Assembly: GCA_900696455.1 (NCBI GenBank)
Contig: CAADGB010000255.1
Span: 1 to 41,707 of the forward strand
Direction of reading: 5' to 3'
Length of the DNA stretch: 41,707 bases
Source of the DNA: an uncultured delta proteobacterium
Lineage (GTDB): Bacteria; Myxococcota_A; Polyangia; Haliangiales; Haliangiaceae
Shown here: in pieces, positions 1 through 12,435 of the stretch
Position numbering within the stretch: the stretch's first letter is position 1
Layout: every line of letters begins with the position of its first letter
Program-made: the position numbers and the translations under genes
The notes under the pieces: model-generated
The model's input: the letters and a program-made list of their open reading frames with translations, nothing else
What the model was told of the DNA's origin: nothing
Databases searched by the model: none

Positions 1-2325
<2,325 letters not shown>

Positions 2326-2360
2326 CGCGGGGCGGCCGCCGGGGCGCCGGCGCGATCGGG

Positions 2361-2416
2361 TGGCGCCGGGTGGCGCCGGGTCGTCCCCGGTCGTCCCCGG
2401 TCGTCTCCGGTCGTCT
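2361..2416. repeat. 10-bp tandem repeats between convergent genes
   Basis: The gap between the stops of RNase R and cheA holds two copies of TGGCGCCGGG followed by three copies, and the start of a fourth, of a TCGTCYCCGG unit. Both sets keep an exact 10-bp period. There is no T-run that would make a terminator. The likely origin is replication slippage; no function is evident. Confidence 0.7.
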
Positions 2417-2433
2417 GGCGATCGGCGCGCGAG

Positions 2434-4839
2434 CTAGCCGCGGCTGGGATCGCGGTCGGCGCGGTCGGCGGCGCCCGGGTACAGCACCTCGAGCAGCTTG
2501 CGGCGGGTGAGCGGCTTGGTGATGACGCCCTTGCCCCCGAGCTCGCGGGCGCGCCGGCGGACGTCGGGGCTGACCCGCGACGAGACGATCACCACCGGGG
2601 TGGCGCGGGTGCGGGGCTCGGCGCGCAGGCGATCGATCAGCTCGAAGCCGCCCATGCGCGGCATCTCCAGATCGGTGACCACGAGGTCGTAGGGGAGCTG
2701 CTCGGCCAGGGCCAGGGCGCGCGCGCCGTCCTCGGCGACGTCGACGATCCAGCCCTCGCGGGCCAGCATCGAGGTCAGCGCCTCGCGGATCGCCCGCGAG
2801 TCGTCGACCACCAGGGCGCGGCCGGCCAGGGCCTCGGGGGCGGGCTCGGCGACGGCCGCCGGCGCCAGCGGGCGGTCGGGGTAGGCCGCGCGCACCAGCG
2901 CCGCCGGATCGAGGATGAGCTGGACCTTGCCCGAGCCGCTGATGGTGGCGCCGGCGAACAGCGGCAGGGGCGCGAGCAGCGGCCCGAGCTGCTTGACCAC
3001 GATCTCGCGCGGCCCCACCAGCTTGTCGACGGTGCACACCAGGCGCTGGTCGGCGTAGGCGACGACCACCGCCGGCCGCCGCGGCGGCGCCTCGCCGGCG
3101 GGCGTGCTCGGCACCGCCAGGAGCTGCTCGAGGCGGACCACCGGCGCGCCGCCGGGGCCGGGCGGCCAGGTGGTGGCGTCGGCGTCGACGAGGGCGGTGT
3201 CGACGACCTGGGTGTTGGGCAGGGCGTAGACCTGGCCGTGGACCTTGAACAGCATGGCCTGGCTGACCGCGGTCGAGACCGGCAGGCGCAGGGTGAAGGT
3301 GGTGCCCTTGCCCGGGGTCGAGGTCATGCGGATCTCGCCGCCGAGGCGGGCGATCGTCTCGCGGACCAGATCGAGGCCGATGCCGCGGCCGCTCAGCTCG
3401 TCGGCCTCGTCGCGCGACGACACCCCGGGATCGAACAGGGCGTGCAGGACGTCGTCGTCGGTGGCCAGCTCGGCGCGCGCCCGCGACCAGCGGCCGCTCT
3501 CGACGAAGCGCTCGCGCAGCTTCTTGACGTCGATGCCGCGGCCGTCGTCGGCGACCTCGACCACCACCAGGTTGCCCTCCTGGCGGGCGTGGACGCGGAT
3601 CGTGCCGGTCGCGGCCTTGCCGCGCAGCACGCGCTCGGCCGGCGGCTCGATGCCGTGGACCACGGCGTTGCGCAGGAGCTGGATCAGCGGATCGGTGACG
3701 CGCTCGGCGACCGCCTTGTCGAACTCGGTGTCCTCGCCGCGGGTCCGCAGCTCGACCTTGGCGCCGGCGGTGCGGGCGGCGGCGCGCAGGGCGCGGGCGA
3801 GCTGGGCGAACAGCGCGCGCGCGGTCTGCATGCGGACCCGGGTGAGGCCGCGCTGCAGCTCGCCCAGGTTGCGGCGCATGGCCTCGGCCTCGTCGAGCAG
3901 GGCGGCGGTGGTCTGGGCGAGCTGGGTGGTCAGCGCCGCGATCTGACCCTCGACCGCGCGCAGCCGGGCCTCGAGCGCGAGGCGCAGGGCCAGGGTGTCG
4001 GCGCCGCGCACGCCGCTGGTGTCGTCGCGCAGGGCCGAGCGGGCGCGGCCGAGCTCGCGGGTGAGCGTGCGCAGGAGCTGGACCCGGCGCTCGATGCGGT
4101 TGCGGTCGAAGAGCAGCTCGCCGGCCGCCGACATCAGCTCGTCGACCCGCTCGGGCTCGACCCGCAGGAGGGTGCGGGCGTCGTAGCCGGTCGAGGTGTC
4201 GACCAGCGGCATGCTCATCGAGGTCGAGGCGTCGTCGGCGTCGGCGCCCACGCCGTCGCTCACGAGCTCGCCGGCCAGGCTCGCCGGCAGGCTGCCGGGC
4301 AGCATGATCGAGCGGCTGGCCGCGCCGCGGTCGTCGGTGTCGTCGGCCGGCTCGGGGGGCGGCGGCACGTGATCGGGCGGCGGCGGCGACATCCCGTACG
4401 GCGGCGTGGTCGTGCGCGGCGCGCGGCGCTCCGACCACGGCGCCAGGAGCTCGTGGACGCGAGCGGCGAGGGCGGCGGCCCGCGTCGGGTCGCCGACGGC
4501 GTCGACGTAGGTGCGGATGCCGTCGGCGATCTCGATCACGGCCTCGGCGAAGGCCGGCGTCCACGGCCGCTGCCCGGAGCGGACGGCGGCCAGCGCGCCC
4601 TCGAGCTTGTGGGCGAGGTCGACCACGTCGCCGAGGCCGACGGTGCCGGCCGAGCCCTTGAGGGTGTGGGTCACCCGCATCATGTCGTGGACGGCCTCGG
4701 CCACCGGCTGGCCGCGGGCCACGCCCTGGGCGCGGGTCGTCACCTGCTCGAGCGCGTCGTGGGCCTCGTCGCGGAAGAGCTGCCGCAGGAGGGCCAGCTC
4801 CTCGGCGTCGAAGTCCACCAGCAGATCGCGGTCAGCCAA
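2434..4839 (-). CDS. cheA: Hybrid chemotaxis-type histidine kinase CheA with receiver domain
   Basis: Histidine kinase that autophosphorylates on an HPt domain and passes phosphate to response regulators. Domains in order: HPt with phospho-acceptor H58 in HTLKGSAG; a Pro/Asp-rich linker (about 135-215) where P2 would sit; dimerisation helices; HATPase with N-box N391, DDGRGI (431-436) and GRGIGLD (484-490); a CheW-like P5 domain (about 520-655); and a C-terminal receiver (674-790) with DD 679-680, phospho-Asp D723 and K775. The start is TTG at 4839, which lies inside the end of cheW (8-base overlap), implying translational coupling. At 801 residues it fits hybrid CheA proteins such as FrzE. 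No receptor, CheR, CheB or CheY gene lies nearby, so its pathway cannot be named from this window. Confidence 0.93.
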   Translation of the reverse strand: MADRDLLVDFDAEELALLRQLFRDEAHDALEQVTTRAQGVARGQPVAEAVHDMMRVTHTLKGSAGTVGLGDVVDLAHKLEGALAAVRSGQRPWTPAFAEAVIEIADGIRTYVDAVGDPTRAAALAARVHELLAPWSERRAPRTTTPPYGMSPPPPDHVPPPPEPADDTDDRGAASRSIMLPGSLPASLAGELVSDGVGADADDASTSMSMPLVDTSTGYDARTLLRVEPERVDELMSAAGELLFDRNRIERRVQLLRTLTRELGRARSALRDDTSGVRGADTLALRLALEARLRAVEGQIAALTTQLAQTTAALLDEAEAMRRNLGELQRGLTRVRMQTARALFAQLARALRAAARTAGAKVELRTRGEDTEFDKAVAERVTDPLIQLLRNAVVHGIEPPAERVLRGKAATGTIRVHARQEGNLVVVEVADDGRGIDVKKLRERFVESGRWSRARAELATDDDVLHALFDPGVSSRDEADELSGRGIGLDLVRETIARLGGEIRMTSTPGKGTTFTLRLPVSTAVSQAMLFKVHGQVYALPNTQVVDTALVDADATTWPPGPGGAPVVRLEQLLAVPSTPAGEAPPRRPAVVVAYADQRLVCTVDKLVGPREIVVKQLGPLLAPLPLFAGATISGSGKVQLILDPAALVRAAYPDRPLAPAAVAEPAPEALAGRALVVDDSRAIREALTSMLAREGWIVDVAEDGARALALAEQLPYDLVVTDLEMPRMGGFELIDRLRAEPRTRATPVVIVSSRVSPDVRRRARELGGKGVITKPLTRRKLLEVLYPGAADRADRDPSRG

Positions 4840-5365
4840 GCGTGGTGTCTCCGTCGAACCCGGGCGGGGTCCTGGCGCCGGTGGTGGGATCGCGGACCGG
4901 GCGCAGGCTCTCGGCGGTCAGATCGCTGGCGCCCTCGCCCTCGGCCTCCTCGCGCACCGCCTGCGACAGGGCGATGGCCCGCCGCACCACCGCCGACGGA
5001 TCGACCAGCGGCACGCTGCGGCCGCGGCCGTCGATCACCGCCGCGCCGTCGCGGGTCTGCTGCAGGGTCGCGACCTCGTCGACCTTGTCGACGCGGAGCG
5101 CGGCGACGACGCCGTCGAGCTCGACCAGGAGCGCGCCGTCGCCCTGGCGGGGCGGGGCCGAGGCCCGGCCGCCGACGAGGACCCCGGTGTCGAGGACCGG
5201 CACCAGGTTGCCGCGCAGGTTGAAGGCGCCGGTGACGCCGGGGGGCGCGGTCGGGATCTCGGTGACGAAGCCCAATGTAACCACTTCTCGCACCCACCTC
5301 AGCTCGGCGGCGTGGCGGACGCCTGCCAGCGCGAACACGATCACGTTCCGGAGCTCGGCCCCCAC
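4832..5365 (-). CDS. cheW: CheW-like coupling protein
   Basis: Single CheW domain, a scaffold linking receptors to CheA. The pattern is typical: an N-terminal strand (ELRNVIVFALAG), then RWVREVV, GAFNLRGNLVPVLDT and AALRVDKVDEV. It directly precedes cheA and overlaps it by 8 bases. The frame stays open upstream as far as 5545, but that part is unlike CheW and would run into the divergent gene at 5421. I prefer the GTG at 5365, just before the conserved domain (177 aa); an ATG at 5422 is possible. A long C-terminal tail of about 50 residues follows the domain. A TATGCT hexamer on this strand (5375-5370) lies just upstream of the GTG and could be its -10 element, which would make the mRNA nearly leaderless. 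Confidence 0.85.
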   Translation of the reverse strand: MGAELRNVIVFALAGVRHAAELRWVREVVTLGFVTEIPTAPPGVTGAFNLRGNLVPVLDTGVLVGGRASAPPRQGDGALLVELDGVVAALRVDKVDEVATLQQTRDGAAVIDGRGRSVPLVDPSAVVRRAIALSQAVREEAEGEGASDLTAESLRPVRDPTTGARTPPGFDGDTTLG

Positions 5366-5420
5366 CGGTCGAGCATAACCAGAAGCGGCGCGAGCGCCAG
5401 ATCGCGTATGCTCCGTCGCC

Positions 5421-6383
5421 ATGGCGCGTCCCCAGATCTCCGGGTTCTTCTCTCCCCTGGTCGGTTCCCTGGCGGTGGCGGTGGCGCTGGGTGGCTGCGG
5501 CGGCGACGGCGACGACGGCAGCGGCGATCCCGACGCCGCCGCCAACGTCGACGCCGAGATCCCCTCGGACTACACGCGCCTCATCGGCCGCGAGTGGACC
5601 CTGCCGCCGGGCGCCGCCGACACGTACCGGTGCGTGCGCGTCACGGTTCCCACCGAGACGTACATCACCAACATCATGGCCCAGGCGCCGCTCGGGACCC
5701 ATCATACAGTCCTCTCGATCTCCGACTCCCGGACGTCGGGGCCCGATGGGGTCTACGACTGCACGGTGTCCGAGCTCGGGATGGTCATGCTCTACGCGTC
5801 AGGCGTCGGAACGTCGCCCCTGGACTTTCCAGACGGTGTCGGAGTGCGCGTGCCGGCTGGCACCCAGATCCACCTCAATCTCCACCTCTACAACGCCAGC
5901 GATGCTCCCCTCAGCGGCGAGTCCGCGATCCTCGTGCGGTCGCAGGCGACGCCGACGCCGACGCTTGCCGAGATGGTCTTTGCAGGCACCTTCCTGGTGT
6001 CGATCCCGGCGAACTCGACCGAACACACGATCTCCGGCGGCTGCACCGCGAACGCCGACTACAGTCTGTTTGCGGTCTGGCCCCATATGCACCAGCTGGC
6101 GACGCACCAGAAGGTCGAGCACACGCGGAGCGGATCGACGACGGTCCTCCACGACCATCCGTTCTCGTTCGCCGAGCAGAACTACTACCGCATGGAGCCG
6201 CAGCCGTTCGCGGTCCAGTCGGGCGACCAGATCCGTGTGACCTGCACCTACGACAACCCCACCGGCAGCACGGTGACGTTCGGCGACAGCTCCAACCAGG
6301 AGATGTGCTTCAGCGGCCTCTATCGGTACCCCGCGCAGGGCGGCAACATCTTCAGTTGCTCCACCGGGGGTGGGTTCTTCTGA
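5421..6383 (+). CDS. Lipoprotein with copper type II monooxygenase-like fold
   Basis: Predicted lipoprotein (lipobox LGGC, C26) with an Asp/Gly-rich linker to about residue 48. The rest resembles the two-domain copper core of peptidylglycine alpha-hydroxylating and dopamine beta-monooxygenases. Candidate CuH ligands are H94 and H95 (GTHHTVL) and H155 (HLNLHLYN). Candidate CuM ligands are H222 and H224 (WPHMHQ) and M295 (NQEMCF). All six ligand positions of the family therefore appear to be present. The enzymes hydroxylate aliphatic carbons using ascorbate and O2; the bacterial substrate is unknown. The gene ends 17 bp before the next lipoprotein gene and is probably cotranscribed with it. The middle of the gene has more A/T-ending codons than its neighbours. 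The fold is likely; activity is inferred. Confidence 0.75.
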   Translation: MARPQISGFFSPLVGSLAVAVALGGCGGDGDDGSGDPDAAANVDAEIPSDYTRLIGREWTLPPGAADTYRCVRVTVPTETYITNIMAQAPLGTHHTVLSISDSRTSGPDGVYDCTVSELGMVMLYASGVGTSPLDFPDGVGVRVPAGTQIHLNLHLYNASDAPLSGESAILVRSQATPTPTLAEMVFAGTFLVSIPANSTEHTISGGCTANADYSLFAVWPHMHQLATHQKVEHTRSGSTTVLHDHPFSFAEQNYYRMEPQPFAVQSGDQIRVTCTYDNPTGSTVTFGDSSNQEMCFSGLYRYPAQGGNIFSCSTGGGFF

Positions 6384-6400
6384 CCGAGGAACCGCGTAGC

Positions 6401-8035
6401 ATGTGGAGGGTGATGGGGCGCATCGTCTGGGTTTCGGTCATGCTGGTCGCTTGCAGGTTCCCGGACCTGCCGCCCATCGATGAAGGTGACGGCGGCAACG
6501 TCGACGCGGATCTTCAGCAGCCGCAGCCGATCGCAGTCACCGTCGTGGGGGAAGGCACCGTCACGACGGCGCCGCCGGGTATCGACTGCGGGATGCAATG
6601 CACCGCGGAGTTCGAGCCGCTCAGCACGGTCACGCTGACGGCCGCGCCGTCGGCCACGTTCCTCTTCGCGGGCTGGGCGGGCGATTGTGCGGGCAGTGGC
6701 GACTGTGTCCTCACGATGGATGGCGCGAAGGCGGTGACTGCGCGCTTCGTGCGGCGCGGCTCGGTCCGATGGGTCAAGCACGTCTCGTACCCGGAGCATG
6801 ATCACATCGCGGCCGTCGTGGCGGACCCGCAAGGGGACGTGCTCGTCGCCGGCACCGTCGACGACGGAGGCGGGAACGACCTTTTCGTGGCCAAGTACGC
6901 GGCGAGCAACGGCCAGCTCGTCTGGATGAACCACCTCGATACTCCCGGGCTAGCCCTCGAGACCTTTGGTGGGCTCGCGGTTGACGCGGCCGGTAACGTG
7001 TACGTGGCTGCACGTCTCCAGGGCGACGGCAACGCGGTCTCGTACGGTGCCCATAGCGTCGCGGGCGACGTCTTGGGGAACATCGTCGTGCTTCGGCTCT
7101 CCGGCGAGACGGGTAGCGTCGGGTGGGCGAAGCAATGGGGAGGTGCCGGGCAGGACGTCCCTGCCGCGATCGCGGTGTTCGGGAACGACCTCTACGTCGT
7201 CGGCAAGACGAGTAGCAATCCAGCCGTGTTCGATGGCGTGAGCGTCGCTGCCCAGACGGGCGACGGGTTCGTCGTGCGTGCGAGCACGTCGAGTGGTGGC
7301 GCCGCAGCGGTGCGGAGGATCCCCGGGCCGGTCGACCTGGACGCTGTGGCGCTGAACGGAACGAACCTCCTGGTCGGCGGCGCGGTGCGGGCGTCGTTCA
7401 CCCTCGATACTTGTGTCGCTGCCCCCACCGGAGCGGGCAGCGACGCGCTCTTGATCGCGCTCTCCGGTACGACCTTGAACTGTCAGTGGGTGCAGAACCT
7501 CGGGGACACGGTCAGTGGCAACGACGCGTTTGTGAGGGGAGTCGCCGCGTTTCCGGGAGGAGGTTGGGCCATTGCGGGGGTCTTCGAGGGAAGCCTCTCC
7601 GGGCTCGGTTCCACGGCGCTGGGATCGCGTGGTGGTACCGATGTCTTCGTCGCGCGGCTGGCGGTCGACGGCCAGCGACTCTGGTCGTTTCGGTACGGCG
7701 AAGGCGCGAACGAATCGGTGTCAGGGATCGCGACCACGCAAGAGGGCAACGTCATCTTCGCCGGCGGCTTCCCGGGGCCTTCGCTGGACCTCGGAGCCTT
7801 CACGGTCACGGGGGACTTCAACGTGTTCGTCACGCGGATGACGGACGCCGCGGTTCCGACCCACGAGTGGGCTGTCAGCCTCGGGGGTGCGGAGAGCGAT
7901 GCCTCCGACGGCCTCGCTGTCTCCGCGGACGGTTCGGTCTACGTGGTGGCCAGGTTCAGTGGGTTCACGACGGTCGGGAACACGCCGCTTGCGTCACAGC
8001 TGAGCGACAGCTGGCTGGCCGCGCTCGTCCGGTAG
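6401..8035 (+). CDS. Lipoprotein with InlB-type repeat and beta-propeller repeats
   Basis: A short signal ends in the lipobox LVAC, 18 residues from ATG 6401. ATG 6413 is an equally good start, with GGAGG four bases before it. After an Asp-rich linker comes a divergent InlB B-repeat-like segment: VVGEGTVTTAPPGIDCG, then FAGWAGDCAGSGDC and AVTARF. Next come about seven repeats of roughly 50-60 residues with the pattern W(V/A)K, D..GNV.V.G and F.G...A, as in SBBP/NHL-like propellers. It is probably displayed on the cell surface; no catalytic motif is visible. Third positions contain clearly more A/T than most of this window, suggesting weak codon selection or later acquisition. It follows the copper-protein gene by 17 bp and stops 14 bp from the convergent kinase gene. 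Confidence 0.75.
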   Translation: MWRVMGRIVWVSVMLVACRFPDLPPIDEGDGGNVDADLQQPQPIAVTVVGEGTVTTAPPGIDCGMQCTAEFEPLSTVTLTAAPSATFLFAGWAGDCAGSGDCVLTMDGAKAVTARFVRRGSVRWVKHVSYPEHDHIAAVVADPQGDVLVAGTVDDGGGNDLFVAKYAASNGQLVWMNHLDTPGLALETFGGLAVDAAGNVYVAARLQGDGNAVSYGAHSVAGDVLGNIVVLRLSGETGSVGWAKQWGGAGQDVPAAIAVFGNDLYVVGKTSSNPAVFDGVSVAAQTGDGFVVRASTSSGGAAAVRRIPGPVDLDAVALNGTNLLVGGAVRASFTLDTCVAAPTGAGSDALLIALSGTTLNCQWVQNLGDTVSGNDAFVRGVAAFPGGGWAIAGVFEGSLSGLGSTALGSRGGTDVFVARLAVDGQRLWSFRYGEGANESVSGIATTQEGNVIFAGGFPGPSLDLGAFTVTGDFNVFVTRMTDAAVPTHEWAVSLGGAESDASDGLAVSADGSVYVVARFSGFTTVGNTPLASQLSDSWLAALVR

Positions 8036-8049
8036 CAACCGCGCCGCCG

Positions 8050-9704
8050 CTACTTCTTGAACAGCTTGTCCCAGGTCCGGCGCATGGCGCCGGGCTTGCG
8101 CGGCGTCTGGTAGTGGCTCTCGTAGGCGTGGCGGGCCGAGGGGTCGACGCCGTAGTGGACGTAGAGCGAGATGAGGTCGTGGACCATGGCCGAGATGCCG
8201 GTGGTGCGCAGGTCCCACGAGGTGCAGTAGCTGTCGGGCTTGTTGCGGACCATGGCCTTGGCGATGATCAGCATGATCACCGGGTCGATGAGCTCGCCGT
8301 TGCCGTCGAGGTAGTGCTTGTACGAGAAGAAGCGATCCTCGGGGGCGAGCTCGACGCCCTGGCCGTCGGTGCGGGGCGCGCGCATGTTGGCGATCGTCCG
8401 GTACTCGTGGTCGACGTAGGCGGCGACGGTGTTGGTCTCGTCCTTCTTGTCGTACTCGACGAACTTGCGGAAGGCGTCGGACAGGTTCTTGGGGTTGGCG
8501 TAGGCGCCGCTCACCAGGTAGTAGAACAGCGCGCCCAGCGAGTAGATGTCGGCGGGGCGGCCCACGCTCTTGACCACGCGGCCGCGGACGTTGGTCTCGG
8601 ACGGCTCGGCGAACGGCCGGTTGAGCAGGATCTTCTTGCGGGCGCGGTCGGCGGCCATGATCAGGTACTGCTCGGGCCGGTTGAACAGCGAGAAGACGTC
8701 GTTCTCGTAGATGTCGATGTAGAAGTCCTCGAAGAACTCGATCTCGGGCGAGCCCTGGGTGGCGTTGACCAGGACGTCGAAGGTGTTGGTCTCCTGCTCC
8801 GGGCTCTGGAAGAACAGCGTGCCCGGCACCGCCTGGAACCGGGTCATCGACAGATCGACGTCGGGATCGTTGACCTTGCCGACGTTGAAGTCGGCGAGCT
8901 TGACCCGCATCTGCGAGCCGCGCAGCGCCGGGTCGGGCAGCTTGAGCAGGACGTTGGCCGGCTTGATGTCGCGGTGCACGGTGTCGCGGACCAGGTGCGA
9001 GAACTCGATCGCGGTGGCCACCGGGATCACGTACTCGAGCACCCGGAAGATGCGCTCGCGCAGGGGCACGGCCAGGAGGTCGTCGCGCCGCCGCTTCTGG
9101 CGCGCGCCCTTGAGCCGCTCCTCGAGCGACATGTCGAGCAGCTCCAGGATCATGAAGTCGTTCTCGACCCGGTCGCGGATCGGCGGCGGGATGAAGGCCG
9201 GGCTCTCGCCCTCGCCCGACGACAGGAGCTCGATGATGTTGGGGTGGCCCTGGACCCGCTCCAGGATCTCCTTCTCCATCTGGAAGCGGAGCTGGTCCTC
9301 GCCCGACACCCCCTTCTGCAGGATCTTGATCGCGACCGGCCGCCGCAAGGTCGTCTTGCTCTCGACCCAGCGCTCCTCGCCGAGGTAGGCCTTGGCGAAG
9401 CGGCCGGAGCCGAGCTCGATGGGCTGGCCGTGCTCGTCGACGATGAAGGCGTAGACGCGGCTGCGGGTGACGTACGGGCTGGTGGCGGCGGCGCGCGGCA
9501 CGGGCGGCGCGCCGGCGGTGATCGGCGGCGCCGGCGGGGCCGCCGCGCTGGTGGTGGTGCCGCCGCCGGGCAGGGGGCCGCCGGGCGACGTCCGGTCTTC
9601 GTACTCCTCGAAGGCGCCGAAGGCCGAGGCCTCGGCGACGTGAGGCCCGGGGGATGGACCGCGGGGCGGGCCACCGCCGGCGGGGGGAGGCGGGGTGGTG
9701 GGCA

Positions 9705-9705
<1 letters not shown>
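8050..9705 (-). CDS. Ser/Thr protein kinase with DFN motif and large insertion
   Basis: Hanks-type kinase of 551 residues. A Pro/Ala/Gly-rich N-terminus of about 80 residues precedes the kinase domain. Visible motifs are the Gly loop LGSGRFAKAYLG (98-109), VAIKI with K127, HRDIKPANVLL with D246, and GTLFFQSPEQ around 295-304. DFG is replaced by DFN (272-274); the metal-binding Asp is kept. About 80 residues are inserted between the SPE motif and ADIYSLG (385-391), rich in acidic and aromatic residues. Lys, HRD Asp and DFN Asp are all present, so catalysis is plausible. No transmembrane segment or C-terminal sensor domain is seen. The ATG at 9705 overlaps the stop of the upstream kinase gene by one base (TGATG), so the two kinases are probably made together. 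Confidence 0.88.
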
Positions 9706-11261
<1,556 letters not shown>

Positions 11262-11277
11262 GGGTCCCTTCCCGAAA

Positions 11278-11299
11278 AGATCCTAACATCGAAGGATCT
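11278..11299 (-). promoter_or_regulatory. Inverted repeat upstream of kinase pair
   Basis: AGATCCT and AGGATCT form perfect 7-bp arms around an 8-base spacer. The dyad ends 17 bp before the GTG of the kinase gene, in the only intergenic space upstream of the pair. It could be an operator or a leader hairpin; no T-run follows. This is a candidate only. Confidence 0.35.
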
Positions 11300-11388
11300 C
11301 CGGGCCGGTAGGCCCGACGGGCAGAGATGTGGGTCCGCGCGCGACATCGTCGCCGCGTCGATGTGGCCTTACCACACGCAACCAAGGT

Positions 11389-12435
11389 TCAGGCGTGACC
11401 GCGGCGCCGGCGATCGCGCCGGTGGAGGTGCTCCTCGTCGACCAGCGCGACGTAGTCGAGCGGGGGCGGCGAGGTCGGCCACGGCAGGGGCCGCGCGCCC
11501 TTGAGCTCGCGCACCCGATCGGTGAACGCGCGCGCGATCTCGTCGAAGGGCGGCAGATCGGGGCGGGCCAGCGTCGCCGGCGTGGCGAGCGCGATCGCGC
11601 GCACCTCGTCGGCGAGGCGCAGCGCCTCGTCCTGGACGAAGCGGTTGCGCCGCATCAGGTCCTGCAGCGAGTTGGCCAGGATCGCGAGCTGGTACTGCCG
11701 CGAGTCGAGCATCTCGAACGCGATGAACAGGACCTGGCGGGCGTCGAGCAGGCGATCGGCGTAGAGGACGAGCGCGGCCTGGAAGTAGTTGTAGACCGGC
11801 ACCAGCCGCGGCCCGAAGCGCCGGAAGCCGGCGGGCGGCGACCGCCGATCGAGGTGGATGATCACGCGCCGCACGACGTCGCCCTTGGGCGCGCGCTCGG
11901 CGGCGCGCAGGGTGCGCGTGATCTCGTCGGGGTAGGCCCGCGCCGCCGCCAGCACGCGCTCGAGATCGGCGAGCGGGACCCGGCCGGCGACGACGTCGGC
12001 GTAGAGGCAGTAGATGATGGCGTCGGCCTCGGCGTCGTCCCCGAACAGGGTCTCGGCCGGCGCCGGCGGCGAGCCGCCCCGGCTCTCGAGCAGGGCCGGC
12101 AGCTTGTACGGCACCTGGGCGCGCAGCGCGCGGAAGCGGCCGCGCAGGATGTTCTTCAGGTTGTTCTTGAGGACGAACTCGTCGAACTCGACGCCGTCGA
12201 GGCGGAGCTTGGCGGCGAGCACGGTCCGCATCTGGCTGGGGCTGCCGCTGATGATGCAGACGCGGTGGCCCTCGCCGGCGCGCAGCGCGCGCAGCAGCGA
12301 CGTCGCCCCCGGGTAGGCCTGCTTGTCGGCCGCGTTCTCGATCGCGCTCTTGACCAGATCGCCGAGGCTGTCGAACTCGGTGCGGAGGTAGGTCTTGTCG
12401 AGATCCCAGCGGAAGACGTGGCGGGGCGCGGTCAC
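11389..12435 (-). CDS. App1-like HAD-superfamily phosphatase
   Basis: 348-residue protein with the four HAD motifs: DLDKT (D11, D13), a serine motif in IISGSPSQM, a lysine following the cap-like region (VPYKLP), and acidic motif GDDAEAD. The spacing, and the pairing of a SP motif with GDD..AD..IY, resembles the catalytic domain of App1-type phosphatidate phosphatases (DUF2183). The C-terminal third is helical, probably a family-specific extension. The GTG start overlaps the plsX stop by four bases (GTGA), so translation is likely coupled. PlsX feeds phosphatidate synthesis, so a phosphatidate or lipid phosphate substrate is an attractive inference. It remains unproven; another small phosphate ester is possible. 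Confidence 0.7.
   Translation of the reverse strand: MTAPRHVFRWDLDKTYLRTEFDSLGDLVKSAIENAADKQAYPGATSLLRALRAGEGHRVCIISGSPSQMRTVLAAKLRLDGVEFDEFVLKNNLKNILRGRFRALRAQVPYKLPALLESRGGSPPAPAETLFGDDAEADAIIYCLYADVVAGRVPLADLERVLAAARAYPDEITRTLRAAERAPKGDVVRRVIIHLDRRSPPAGFRRFGPRLVPVYNYFQAALVLYADRLLDARQVLFIAFEMLDSRQYQLAILANSLQDLMRRNRFVQDEALRLADEVRAIALATPATLARPDLPPFDEIARAFTDRVRELKGARPLPWPTSPPPLDYVALVDEEHLHRRDRRRRGHA

Noticed and set aside
3238-5223. Long plus-strand open frame opposite cheA
   Set aside because: Antisense shadow rich in Arg, Gly and Ala; cheA is unambiguous on the other strand.
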